Shown: positions 1 to 8,506 of the stretch, one piece after another | Layout: every line of letters begins with the position of its first letter | Position numbering within the stretch: the first letter of the stretch is position 1 | Source: Actinomycetota bacterium | GTDB taxonomy: Bacteria > Actinomycetota > Actinomycetes > Mycobacteriales > Mycobacteriaceae | Assembly: GCA_018268465.1 (NCBI GenBank) | Contig: JAFDWN010000005.1 | Coordinates: 124,001-188,000 of the forward strand | DNA: 64,000 nt | Direction: 5' to 3' | Notes under the pieces: model-generated | The model's input: the letters and a program-made list of their open reading frames with translations, nothing else | What the model was told of the DNA's origin: nothing | Database searches by the model: none | Position numbers and translations under genes: made by a program

Positions 1-819
1 GTCGTCCGCGGACGGGTGCCCTACGTGTACTCCGCCGCCTACGAAGGCGGCGAACGCAGCGACGGTGTGCTGTGCAGCGGGGAGGTACCCGGCGATCAGA
101 TCCTCGCGTCGCTCGGCTGGCTGCGCACCGAGCTGCGGCTCCGACGGTGGTACGTCGTCGGAAACGACTACGTCTGGCCGCGCGGGACCGCCGCGGCCAC
201 CCGGCTCGGCCTGCGCGATACGGACATGTCGGTGGTCGACGAGCGATTCCTGCCGCTCGGCACCGACAACCCGCAGGTCTGGGATCGCGTTCTCGACGAC
301 ATCGTCGGCAGTCGGGCAGATGGAGTCATCACGCTGCTGGTCGGATCCGACGCGGTCCGGTTCAACCGGGCATTCGCGCGAAAAGGGCTGGACACCAGCA
401 TCACTCGATTCAGCCCGTTCACCGACGAGACCGTCGTGCTGGCCAGCGGCGCGGACGCCACCACCAACCTGTTCATCTCCGCGGGGTGGTTCGCCGATCT
501 GGCGTCGGCGTCGGCAGCCGATTTCGCCAAGGGATTCACCCGGGCCTTCGACCTGGTGAACGGCACTGGCCCTATCGGGGAATCCCACTCTCCACCACCG
601 GGAACGATGGCCGAGACGACGTATTCCGGTCTGCATCTGCTGGCCGGCATCGCCAGTACCTCGGTTCCCACCGTCGACGATGCCCGGCGCGCGTTCCACG
701 CGTGTGGGTGGGAAACTCCGCACGGCCCCGTGGATCTTCGTGCCGGTACAGCCCGCCACCCGGTCCACCTCGCCACGGCCAACGGGGTGGAACTGGACGT
801 GATCGCACGCGTCAGCTGA
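1..819 (+). CDS. Periplasmic-binding protein (AmiC/UrtA/FmdD-like), 5' truncated
   Basis: The reading frame is open from base 1, so the gene begins outside the window; the GTG at 16 is probably internal. The visible 272 residues resemble the C-terminal two thirds of a type 1 periplasmic-binding protein of the amide/urea/branched-chain amino acid class (Peripla_BP_5). Family-like stretches are PYVYSAAYEG near the left edge, GNDYVWP, and TTYSGLHLLAGI near the end. Such proteins are either the solute receptor of an ABC importer or an AmiC-type ligand sensor. The left edge hides any signal peptide and partner genes, so these cannot be told apart. The convergent MmgE/PrpD gene ends 24 bases downstream. 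Confidence 0.7.
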   Translation, partial: VVRGRVPYVYSAAYEGGERSDGVLCSGEVPGDQILASLGWLRTELRLRRWYVVGNDYVWPRGTAAATRLGLRDTDMSVVDERFLPLGTDNPQVWDRVLDDIVGSRADGVITLLVGSDAVRFNRAFARKGLDTSITRFSPFTDETVVLASGADATTNLFISAGWFADLASASAADFAKGFTRAFDLVNGTGPIGESHSPPPGTMAETTYSGLHLLAGIASTSVPTVDDARRAFHACGWETPHGPVDLRAGTARHPVHLATANGVELDVIARVS

Positions 820-843
820 GTGCCCTGTCGACGTGTGCCGGCA

Positions 844-2247
844 TCACAGCCGCCCACGGCTGCGGGCGCGCTGCGGCACCGGGCAGGCCTGCGCCAACAA
901 CTCCGCGAGATCGGAAACCGCGATCCGGTCCAGATCCGACACCGCATCGACGATCTGCGTGCGCAACCCGCCATCCGCGAACGGTTCGGCGAGCCAGTGG
1001 AACTTCTCCACCACGCGGTCCCAGGTCATCGGCCGGGTGGGCGAACCCTCGAAATCATCTTGCTCCCTGTTGAATTCACGGCCATCGCGCAAGGTGACGT
1101 GCACTCGCGCCGAGGTGCGCTGCGGATACCCCGCCGTCAGATCCGGCGCCGGTTTGACATCGATCAGGGCCAGTAACTCCTGCACGTCGGCCCGGCGGAC
1201 ACGCGCCGTGTCCACTTGTTCGGGTCCCACCTGCCCGTCGAGCAGTGCGACGGCGGTGAGGTACTTCAGGTTGTAATCGGCCTCCTCCTTGGTCCACGGC
1301 CTGCTCTTGTCGCCGTAGCGCCCGCCACCCGCGAAATCGTAAGCACCATCGAAGACTTCGAGCTCCACGCCGGCGACATCGGCGCCCGCGATACCGTGCT
1401 CGTCGCGCAACGCCAGGACGGCGTCGATGACGACCTGACCGTGGATCAGCGCGCAGTACTGCTTGAGATAGGTCTGTTCGACCGATGTCAGCGGACGGTC
1501 GTCCAGACGCAGGTCGATCCGCTGCCCGAGTAGCGGCTCCAAACCGCTCGGAGCCTCGAACAGCGCTCTGGGGCCGGTGATTCCACGACTGACCAGGATG
1601 CTGGTATAGACCGCCCGCATCCCTGTCATCGCCGGCGAGATGCCCTTCCAGTTCGAGACGGGCTCGGCGTGCACCGCGGCCAGCGACACGTTGTCGACCG
1701 TCGCCGCGGCGATGGCGTCGGCGATGCGTGGGGCACTCAGTCCCAGTAGCTTTGCCGAACCGGCAGCCGCCGATATCGCCAGCTGCAGGGCGTGATTGAG
1801 CCCGCGCGCCATGACCGGGACGTCCCCGCTGAACCGGCACTGCAGCTCGTAGGCGACGGCCAGGGCGAGCAGGAAATCCCGCCCGCCGGCGCCGACGTGT
1901 TCGGCCATCGCGAACACCGCGCCGAAGTTGTCCGCCGGATGGCACAGGCCGCCCGGCGTCAGGAACGTGTCGAGCAGGTCGGGATAGCGCACCAGGACCG
2001 TATTGAAGAACGCCGCCTGGTCCACCGACCCGCGCCCACCTCCGACGAATGTCGCGGTGGGCCGTCCGCTGAACTGTTCGGCCTGCGCCCGCACGGCGGG
2101 AATCAGTTCCCCGTCCAGGGCCCCCACCGCACAGGCGATACTGTCGAGGACATTCCGCTTCAGCGCCGGCAGGACGGCGGTGAGATCCGCCGCCTCGGCA
2201 GCGGCGACGAACTCGGCGATGTCCTCCACGAAGTGGTTGTGCGCCAT
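844..2247 (-). CDS. MmgE/PrpD family protein (2-methylcitrate dehydratase-like)
   Basis: A 467-residue protein of the MmgE/PrpD superfamily, which includes 2-methylcitrate dehydratase and cis-aconitate decarboxylase. The helical N-terminal domain carries the family-like CHPADNFGAVFAMAEH stretch (about residues 100-116), and NWKGISPAMTGM lies near residue 200. The length is normal for the family. The ATG at 2247 is supported by a GAGGAG ribosome site about 9 bases upstream. A LysR gene ends 93 bases upstream on the same strand and is the likely regulator. Superfamily membership is secure; the substrate is not. The nearby CoA-transferase and CitE-like genes make a branched di- or tricarboxylate plausible, which is inference. 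Confidence 0.85.
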   Translation of the reverse strand: MAHNHFVEDIAEFVAAAEAADLTAVLPALKRNVLDSIACAVGALDGELIPAVRAQAEQFSGRPTATFVGGGRGSVDQAAFFNTVLVRYPDLLDTFLTPGGLCHPADNFGAVFAMAEHVGAGGRDFLLALAVAYELQCRFSGDVPVMARGLNHALQLAISAAAGSAKLLGLSAPRIADAIAAATVDNVSLAAVHAEPVSNWKGISPAMTGMRAVYTSILVSRGITGPRALFEAPSGLEPLLGQRIDLRLDDRPLTSVEQTYLKQYCALIHGQVVIDAVLALRDEHGIAGADVAGVELEVFDGAYDFAGGGRYGDKSRPWTKEEADYNLKYLTAVALLDGQVGPEQVDTARVRRADVQELLALIDVKPAPDLTAGYPQRTSARVHVTLRDGREFNREQDDFEGSPTRPMTWDRVVEKFHWLAEPFADGGLRTQIVDAVSDLDRIAVSDLAELLAQACPVPQRARSRGRL

Positions 2248-2340
2248 AACCTTCGGCTCCTCACAATTCGGCTATCCCGAGTGAACGCCGCATGTGCTGC
2301 GGTGTCCACGACGGGTCGCCTACCTGTGGTCGGCGTTGGT

Positions 2341-3309
2341 TCACACCGTCGGTGAGGTGCGGCCGGCCGCGGCGAGCGTGCCGCGATGCGGGTCGTCGGC
2401 GGGAACCCACCACGCCCCGGCGGGCGGAGTGCGCCAGGCCCGACCGACGGCAAGCGCGACCATGGCATCCACGGCGTGGCCGACGGCCAGTCTGCTGTCA
2501 TCACGGCGGTGCAGCAGTGACCACGTCCACACCGGAACCGGGTCGGCGACCGGACGTTGTCCCAGCGTCGGCGGCGCCACCGCACTGTGCCGCTTCGGCG
2601 AGGCGAGCACCGGCACACCGAGGCGGCGCACGTGGGAGTAGAACGCGTCGCCGGCGATCCCGCCATCCTCGATCCTGGCGATCCGCGCACCGGTGTGCGC
2701 CGCGAACTGCACCGCGAAACGGTTCCACGACGACCATGCCGCCTCATCGGCGTCGACCAGCACCGTCACGTCGGCCGCTGCCACCGGACCCTCCGACGTC
2801 GCGCCCGGCAGCACCGCGCGCAGCGGCTCGGCGCGGATCAAATGTGCTGTCAGTCCCCGCTTTTCGGCGCCAGGTGCGCTCACCCAGGCCAGGGCGAGGT
2901 CGAGGCTGGTATCGGCGACGCGGTCGGCCTGGGCGTGGGACGGCAACACCCAGTCGTCGATGCGCACCGCGACGGCCGGGCCGAGGAGGGTGGCGAGGTC
3001 ATCCGGCAGCCAGCTGACGTACCCCAGGCGCAGGGGGGTGGTCTCGGCCGAGATGCGCCGCAACCGCTGTTTGGCGTTCTCGGCCAGCGCCAGGATCCTG
3101 CGGCCGTCCTCCAGCAACGAACGGCCCGCCTCAGTCAGCCGGACGCTGCGGCGGTCACGGACGAACAGCTGGGCACCGACTTCCCGCTCCAGCGCAATGA
3201 TCTGCTGCGACAGCGCGGGCCCCGAGATGTGCAGGCGCTCCGCGGCGCGTCCGTAGTGCAGTTCCTCGGCAACGGCCACGAAGTACCGCAGCTGCCGCAG
3301 CTCCATCAT
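2341..3309 (-). CDS. LysR-type transcriptional regulator
   Basis: A 322-residue LysR-type regulator. Residues 2-60 form the winged helix-turn-helix (ELRQLRYFVAVAEE, then a recognition helix around SGPALSQQI), followed by the linker helix and a periplasmic-binding-like effector domain from about residue 92. It begins with two adjacent ATG codons (3309 and 3306), so the start is uncertain by one residue. It lies just upstream of the MmgE/PrpD gene on the same strand, which suggests local control of that gene. The opposite-strand LysR gene at 3479 is divergent from it; the two proteins have different sequences, so this is not a recent duplication. Confidence 0.9.
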   Translation of the reverse strand: MMELRQLRYFVAVAEELHYGRAAERLHISGPALSQQIIALEREVGAQLFVRDRRSVRLTEAGRSLLEDGRRILALAENAKQRLRRISAETTPLRLGYVSWLPDDLATLLGPAVAVRIDDWVLPSHAQADRVADTSLDLALAWVSAPGAEKRGLTAHLIRAEPLRAVLPGATSEGPVAAADVTVLVDADEAAWSSWNRFAVQFAAHTGARIARIEDGGIAGDAFYSHVRRLGVPVLASPKRHSAVAPPTLGQRPVADPVPVWTWSLLHRRDDSRLAVGHAVDAMVALAVGRAWRTPPAGAWWVPADDPHRGTLAAAGRTSPTV

Positions 3310-3442
3310 CCGAGCTTAGCCACCGCGGGCGGCCGATTCGAACGGCCCCGCCCGCCGACTGTGGTCCCCGGATACGCCGAGCGGACTCACCGCCTGCACA
3401 GACCCGCGGTGGGCAGCGGGCCGGCCGGCCCGCGTGCACCCG

Positions 3443-3463
3443 GTCACAACCTCCGCTTGTGAC
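3443..3463. promoter_or_regulatory. Inverted repeat, likely LysR operator (copy A)
   Basis: A perfect inverted repeat with arms GTCACAA and TTGTGAC and a 7-base centre (CCTCCGC). It ends 15 bases before the ATG of the LysR gene at 3479, overlapping or just upstream of its expected promoter, where an autoregulatory LysR site would lie. A near-identical copy with the same 7-base spacing is at 5610-5630, upstream of the TDT transporter gene. The repeats are seen directly; the regulator assignment is inference. Confidence 0.6.
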
Positions 3464-3478
3464 GGGCTACCATGACGC

Positions 3479-4450
3479 ATGGCGCTGAGCCCGCGAATGC
3501 CCGAACTGCGGTCCTTCGAGGTTCTGCTCGCGATCGCGCGGACCGGCAGCCTGGGCGCCGCGGGACGCGAACTGGGCCTCACCCAGCAGGCGGTGTCGGC
3601 ACGTCTGGCCTCGATCGAAGCACAGACGGGTGTGCCGCTGGTGGTGCGCAGTACCCGCGGATCACGGCTGACGCCGGCGGGCGTGGTGGCCTCGGAATGG
3701 GCCGACCAACTCGTCGACATCGCCGAGCGGGTGGACGCGGCGCTGGCGTCGCTGCGCAACGAGGGACGCAGCCGGGTCCGCGTGGTCGCCAGCCTCACGA
3801 TCGCCGAACACCTCATGCCGCGGTGGCTGGTGCTGCTGCAGGCATCGGCGGCGCGGACCGCACAGCCCGCCCCCGAGGTGATCCTCACCGCCGCCAACAG
3901 CGACCAGGCCATCACCGCCGTCCTCGACGGATCCGCCGACCTGGGGTTCATCGAACGCCCCGGGGTCCCCAAGAACGTACGCACCCGCGTGATCGCCCGC
4001 GACGAGCTCGTGGTGGTGGTCCCGCCCGAACATCGATGGGCACGTAGATCGACCCCGATCACCCCGGCGCAGCTCAGCGTCACCCCGCTGGTGATGCGAG
4101 AACAAGGCTCGGGCACAAGGGATTACCTCGAGGAGGCGCTGCAGCGGGCCCTGGGACCCGCCACCGCGCCGGCACGCCCGGCAATCGAGCTGTCCTCGGC
4201 CACGGCGATGCGTGCCGCGGTGCTGGCCGGTGCGGGCCCGGCCGTGATGAGCCGGCTCGCCGTCGCCGACGACCTCGCCGTGGGCAGGCTGTGCCCGGTC
4301 GCCGTGTCGGGCCTGGACCTGCACCGCGACCTGCGCGCCATCTGGGTCGGCGGGCGCACGCCGCCCGCCGGGGCGGTCCGCGACCTGCTCAGCCACATCG
4401 CCGCCGCGTCGCACCGCCCGTCACCCGCGGAACAGCCGTCCCGACCATGA
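3479..4450 (+). CDS. LysR-type transcriptional regulator next to a TDT transporter
   Basis: A 323-residue LysR-type regulator. The N-terminal HTH spans about residues 8-68 (ELRSFEVLLAIARTGSLGAAG, then LTQQAVSARL) and the effector domain starts near residue 95. The ATG at 3479 follows closely on a TACCAT -10-like element at 3468-3473, so the mRNA may be leaderless or nearly so. The last 30 bases overlap the 3' end of the convergent TDT transporter gene. In other bacteria LysR regulators of this kind often flank TDT/SLAC1-type transporters. The inverted repeat shared by the two promoters supports regulation of the transporter as well as of itself. Confidence 0.9.
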   Translation: MALSPRMPELRSFEVLLAIARTGSLGAAGRELGLTQQAVSARLASIEAQTGVPLVVRSTRGSRLTPAGVVASEWADQLVDIAERVDAALASLRNEGRSRVRVVASLTIAEHLMPRWLVLLQASAARTAQPAPEVILTAANSDQAITAVLDGSADLGFIERPGVPKNVRTRVIARDELVVVVPPEHRWARRSTPITPAQLSVTPLVMREQGSGTRDYLEEALQRALGPATAPARPAIELSSATAMRAAVLAGAGPAVMSRLAVADDLAVGRLCPVAVSGLDLHRDLRAIWVGGRTPPAGAVRDLLSHIAAASHRPSPAEQPSRP

Positions 4451-5554
4451 GCCCCGCAGCGTCTGTGCGGCCACCACCGCCCAGGCCGCCACGAGCAACA
4501 TGTACAGGGCGACGGCCAGCCAGCTCAGCGCGCCGATACCGCTGGCCGCGGCCAGCGCACCGGCTCCCGTCACGCAGGTTCCCACCGGGAAGGTGAAACT
4601 CCACCACGTCAGCGTGAAACGCAGCCCGCGCCGGGCGGCATGCACGGTGAGCGCCGCCGCCAGCGTGAACACGAATGCCCCCAGCCCGCCCATCACCAGC
4701 CCGAACGCGATGCCGAAGGTGTGCAGGCCCGCCAGGACGCCGGCGTACTCACCGGCCAGCACCGATGTCGCCTTCGCCGGCAGCAGGTTGGCCGCGGTGA
4801 TCGACTGGCCGATCAGCCCGATGGTGATCCAGACCGTGGGGATCGCCTGCACGTCGGGCAGGCCGCCGTGCAGCATCCGCGCGTAGACCATCGCCATGGT
4901 GAGCAGTCCGACGGACAGGCTCAGCCCGAACATCGCATAGCAGCCCGCCAGCAGGGCGAGACCGAGCTGGCCGGTGCCGATATGTGGTAACAGCAGCGCG
5001 CCGGTCGTCGCCGACACCATCGGCGGCACCACGGGCATCATCCACACCGGCAGGGCGACCACGCCGTCGCGCCTGCCGCGGGTGATCATCGTGAACGGCA
5101 CCCACACACTGACCACCAGACCCAGCGCCGTGCCGAGCAGCCATAACGTCGCGTCGACGGCTACCGCGGCCTGGTGCCCGAGGACGCGCGGTCCCGCGAG
5201 CAGTGCACCGGCGCCGACGGTCAGCAGCGCCATCGCGGGCGCGCCGTAGAAATGCGCGTAAATATGATGCGCTGCATAGCTTTTCGCATTGCCCCGGTGA
5301 AGCGTCCAGTGCGTGGCGAACGCCCCGGTGAGCAATACCAGCGCGCTCGCGGCGAAAATCCAGACCGCGGTGGCGAAGTCCTGCAGACCGGGGATCCCCA
5401 CGGGCAGCGTCGCCGCCGCAGTGGCCACGATCCCGGTGCCCATCACCGACGCGAACCAATTCGGCGTGATGTGCGCAAAGATCCGGCCGGGGCGGTCGAG
5501 TTCGCGCAACAAGCCGGTCTTGACGGCGGGGCCCGCGGCGAGGACGTAGGTCAT
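4421..5554 (-). CDS. TDT family (tellurite resistance/dicarboxylate, SLAC1-type) transporter
   Basis: A 377-residue membrane protein with about ten predicted helices, typical of the TDT/SLAC1 family. The N-terminal hallmark is HITPNWFASVMGTGIVATAA at about residues 28-47, which forms the first pore helix in this family. Members export or import small anions such as malate, sulfite, chloride or nitrate, so the substrate cannot be read from sequence. The ATG at 5554 has only a weak GAGAG ribosome site. The gene converges on and overlaps the LysR gene at 3479, and its promoter region carries the near-copy of that gene's inverted repeat, 55 bases upstream of the start. Confidence 0.88.
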   Translation of the reverse strand: MTYVLAAGPAVKTGLLRELDRPGRIFAHITPNWFASVMGTGIVATAAATLPVGIPGLQDFATAVWIFAASALVLLTGAFATHWTLHRGNAKSYAAHHIYAHFYGAPAMALLTVGAGALLAGPRVLGHQAAVAVDATLWLLGTALGLVVSVWVPFTMITRGRRDGVVALPVWMMPVVPPMVSATTGALLLPHIGTGQLGLALLAGCYAMFGLSLSVGLLTMAMVYARMLHGGLPDVQAIPTVWITIGLIGQSITAANLLPAKATSVLAGEYAGVLAGLHTFGIAFGLVMGGLGAFVFTLAAALTVHAARRGLRFTLTWWSFTFPVGTCVTGAGALAAASGIGALSWLAVALYMLLVAAWAVVAAQTLRGSWSGRLFRG

Positions 5555-5609
5555 GCTCTCGATACTCGGCGGCCACCGCCACCCGCGGTAGGGAGCGCGT
5601 CCTTGTCAG

Positions 5610-5630
5610 GTCACAACCTGCCCTTGTGGC
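5610..5630. promoter_or_regulatory. Inverted repeat, likely LysR operator (copy B)
   Basis: Arms GTCACAA and TTGTGGC flank a 7-base centre (CCTGCCC), giving six of seven arm bases paired. It matches the site at 3443-3463 in both arms and in spacing; 17 of the 21 positions are the same. It lies 55 bases upstream of the TDT transporter start. The simplest reading is a second binding site of the LysR protein encoded at 3479. Confidence 0.55.
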
Positions 5631-5779
5631 CGGCAAGCAGCGACGATCCGCCGTTCGGTGCGGACAAGCGGCGCGGCGCGGGGAACGCGGTGCACTCCAG
5701 CGCGGCCCGACAATCCCAGCTCCGATGTCGACCACAACGCACACAACTATCTCTGCGTCCGCAAGCGTGACCGTGACCC

Positions 5780-5791
5780 TGACCACGGTCA
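5780..5791. promoter_or_regulatory. Short palindrome upstream of the CitMHS operon
   Basis: Arms TGACC and GGTCA surround a 2-base centre. The site is in the 296-base divergent region between the TDT gene and the CitMHS operon, about 60 bases before the CitMHS start. Two further direct GTGACC copies occur just to its left. It may be an operator, but the repeat is short and the bound protein is unknown. No other gene is visible in this region. Confidence 0.3.
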
Positions 5792-5850
5792 ACACTTCCT
5801 GTCATCGCGACCACATCAGGGTCGCATTGTGACCGATGAGGAGATCTCCG

Positions 5851-7236
5851 GTGTTGGTAGCACTCGGCTTTCTGATGGTGGCTGTGTTCATGTTCCTGAT
5901 CATGTCGAAACGCGCCACTCCGGTGGTGGCGCTGATCGCGGTGCCGATCGCGTTCGGCATCGCCGCCGGGGCCGGATTCGGCATCGGCGACATGATCACC
6001 GACGGGGTCAAAGCCGTCGCACCCACCGCTGCGCTGCTGTTCTTCGCGATCATCTACTTCGGCATGATGATCGACGTCGGCCTGTTCGATCCGCTGGTGC
6101 GCCTGGTCCTGCGCGTCGTCCACGCCGACCCGATGCGCCTCGTGGTGGGGACCGCCGTCCTCGCGATGGTGGTATCGCTGGACGGGGACGGCTCGACGAC
6201 CTTCATCATCGTCACCTCGGCTCTGCTGCCGCTGTACCTCAAGCTCGGTGTGAGCCCGGTGATCCTCACCGTGGTCGCCGGCCTGTCCAACGGCGCCATG
6301 AACATCGTGCCGTGGGGCGGACCCACCGCGCGTGCCGCCGCCGCCCTGAACGTCTCACCCACCGACATCTTCGTGCCGATGATCCCCGCGCTCGTCGCCG
6401 GAGTCGTCGTGGTCCTGCTCTTCGCATGGCAACTCGGCCGCAGCGAACGCCGACGGATCGGAAAGCTGGTCATGAGTGCCGATTCGCTGCTGGTGGGCGC
6501 GCATTCGGGCGGGACCAAACGGCCCCGCACGGGTTCGGGCGGCACGGGCGACGCACCGGGCGCCGACGACGGGGGGCAGGAACCGTTCGTCGACGGCCTC
6601 GATGCCGAACGTCCCACCTTGCGGCCGAAACTGTTCTGGTTCAACGCGGTTCTGACCGTCGTGCTGCTCGCCATGCTCGTCGTCGACGTGCTGCCGATCC
6701 CCGTGCTGTTCATGATCGCCACGTCGATCGCCCTGACCATGAACTTCCCCCACGTCAAGGACCAGCAGGAGGCCATCACCCGGCACGCGTCGAGCATCGT
6801 CGGCGTCGTCGCGATGGTCTTCGCCGCGGCCGTACTGATCGGTGTCTTCCAGGGCACCGGCATGGTCGAGGCGATGGCGCAATGGTTGATCCACGTCATC
6901 CCATCCGGCCTCGGCCCGCACCTGGCGGTGGTCACCGGCGTACTGAGCCTGCCGTTCACCTTCTTCATGAGCAACGACGCCTTCTACTTCGGCATCATGC
7001 CGGTGCTCACCGAAGCGGCGTCGGCGTACGGCATCGCGCCGGTGGAGATGGCCCGCGCCTCGATCACCGGCCAGACGTTCCACATGCAAAGCCCCCTGGT
7101 GCCCGCCATCCTGCTGCTCGTCACGCTGGCGGGGGTGTCACTGGCCGACCACCACCGCAAGGTGCTCTGGCGCGCCGCGCTGGTGTCGCTGTCGATGCTG
7201 ACAGTCGGCGTCCTCCTCGGACAGATCCCCCTCTGA
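5851..7236 (+). CDS. CitMHS family citrate/metal-citrate symporter
   Basis: A membrane protein of about 461 residues in the CitMHS family, which takes up citrate or related acids with protons, often as Mg or Ca complexes. Hydrophobic segments run from residue 1, with a long hydrophilic loop at about residues 205-260 in the middle. Family-like stretches are VSLDGDGSTTFIIVTSALLP near residue 115 and SNGAMNIVPWGGPTARA near residue 150. I prefer the GTG at 5851 because GAGGAG sits 7 bases upstream; an in-frame ATG at 5836 lies before that ribosome site. The CoA-transferase starts 43 bases after the stop, so the three genes 5851-9307 probably form one operon. Confidence 0.9.
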   Translation: MLVALGFLMVAVFMFLIMSKRATPVVALIAVPIAFGIAAGAGFGIGDMITDGVKAVAPTAALLFFAIIYFGMMIDVGLFDPLVRLVLRVVHADPMRLVVGTAVLAMVVSLDGDGSTTFIIVTSALLPLYLKLGVSPVILTVVAGLSNGAMNIVPWGGPTARAAAALNVSPTDIFVPMIPALVAGVVVVLLFAWQLGRSERRRIGKLVMSADSLLVGAHSGGTKRPRTGSGGTGDAPGADDGGQEPFVDGLDAERPTLRPKLFWFNAVLTVVLLAMLVVDVLPIPVLFMIATSIALTMNFPHVKDQQEAITRHASSIVGVVAMVFAAAVLIGVFQGTGMVEAMAQWLIHVIPSGLGPHLAVVTGVLSLPFTFFMSNDAFYFGIMPVLTEAASAYGIAPVEMARASITGQTFHMQSPLVPAILLLVTLAGVSLADHHRKVLWRAALVSLSMLTVGVLLGQIPL

Positions 7237-7279
7237 GGTCCACATCGATGAATCCACCGACACCCCAAGGACATCCACG

Positions 7280-8506
7280 ATGAACGCCGAGCAATCCGAC
7301 CCCCGTCCCGCCCGCGGACCGCTACACGGAATCCGCGTCCTGGACATCAGCACCGTCTATGCCGCCCCGATCACGGCCATGCTGCTCGGCGACTTCGGCG
7401 CCGACGTCGTCAAGATCGAGCATCCCAGGGGCGACCCGGCGCGGTCCCACGGCGCCAGCAAGGACGGCCACGGACTGTGGTGGAAAGTCATCTCGCGCAA
7501 CAAGAAATGCGTCACGCTGAACCTCGGCGTGCCCGAGGGCCAGCAGATCCTGCGCGAGCTGGTCCGGGAGGCCGACGTCCTGGTCGAGAACTTCCGGCCC
7601 GGCGTCCTCGAGAAGTGGGGGCTGGGACCAGAGCACCTGCAGGTCCTCAATCCGCACCTGATCACGTTGCGGGTCACCGGTTTCGGCCAGACCGGGCCAT
7701 ACGCCCACCGACGTGCCTTCGGGACCCTCGCCGAAGCGATGAGCGGTTTCGCGCACCAGACCGGAGAAGAGGACGGACCCCCGACGCTTCCCCCGTTCGG
7801 CCTCGCCGACGGCGTCGCCGGGATCTCCGGTGCGTTCGCCGTCATGACCGCGCTGTACCACCGCGACACCCGCGACCGCGACCGCAAAGGTCAAGTCATC
7901 GACCTGTCGCTACTCGAGCCGCTGGTCGGGATACTCGGTCCCGGACCCACCGCCTTCGACCAACTCGGCACCGTCGCGGGCCGCCACGGCAACCGCTCGC
8001 CCAACAACGCCCCGCGCAATGCCTACCTCACCCAGGACGAGCGCTGGGTCGCGATATCGGCCAGCGCGACGTCGGTGGCCGAACGGGTGATGCGGCTGGT
8101 CGGCCGTCCGGACCTCGTCGAACAACCCTGGTTCGACTCCGCGGGCGAACGCAGCCGCCACGGCGACATCCTCGACGACGCGGTGGCCAAGTGGATCGCC
8201 GAGCGCCCGCTGAGCGAAGTCGCCGAGGAATTCGAGCGTGTGGGCGCCGCACTGGCACCCATCTATGACGTCGGGCAACTCATGGCCGACCCGCACGTCG
8301 TCGAGCGGGAGTCGATCACCACGGTGTGCGATGAGGACCTCGGGCCGATGAAGATGCAGAACCTGATGTTCCGGCTGGGTGCGACGCCCGGCAGTATCCG
8401 GTTCGCCGGGCGGCGCCTCGGTCAGGACAACGCGCACTTCTACCGGGAGACACTGGGTTTCACCCCCGATCGGATCGCCGCCCTGACTGCCGAGGGAGTC
8501 CTGTAA
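7280..8506 (+). CDS. CaiB/BaiF (class III) CoA-transferase
   Basis: A 408-residue class III CoA-transferase. These enzymes move CoA between acids, as in formyl-, carnitine-, citramalate- or mesaconate-CoA transferases. The N-terminus has the family signature of a GDFGADVVKIEHP-type strand and helix (about residues 36-48), followed by NKKCVTLNL. The FGLADGVAGISGAFAVMTAL segment near residue 175 should hold the catalytic aspartate. The stop is followed directly by the ATG of the CitE-like gene, with no base between, so translation is probably coupled. With that neighbour and the upstream CitMHS carrier, a succinyl-CoA:citramalate-type activation step is my best guess. Confidence 0.92.
   Translation: MNAEQSDPRPARGPLHGIRVLDISTVYAAPITAMLLGDFGADVVKIEHPRGDPARSHGASKDGHGLWWKVISRNKKCVTLNLGVPEGQQILRELVREADVLVENFRPGVLEKWGLGPEHLQVLNPHLITLRVTGFGQTGPYAHRRAFGTLAEAMSGFAHQTGEEDGPPTLPPFGLADGVAGISGAFAVMTALYHRDTRDRDRKGQVIDLSLLEPLVGILGPGPTAFDQLGTVAGRHGNRSPNNAPRNAYLTQDERWVAISASATSVAERVMRLVGRPDLVEQPWFDSAGERSRHGDILDDAVAKWIAERPLSEVAEEFERVGAALAPIYDVGQLMADPHVVERESITTVCDEDLGPMKMQNLMFRLGATPGSIRFAGRRLGQDNAHFYRETLGFTPDRIAALTAEGVL

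Noticed and set aside
5836-5850. ATG at 5836 as CitMHS start
   Set aside because: It precedes the GAGGAG site that serves the GTG at 5851; using it would place the ribosome site inside the gene.
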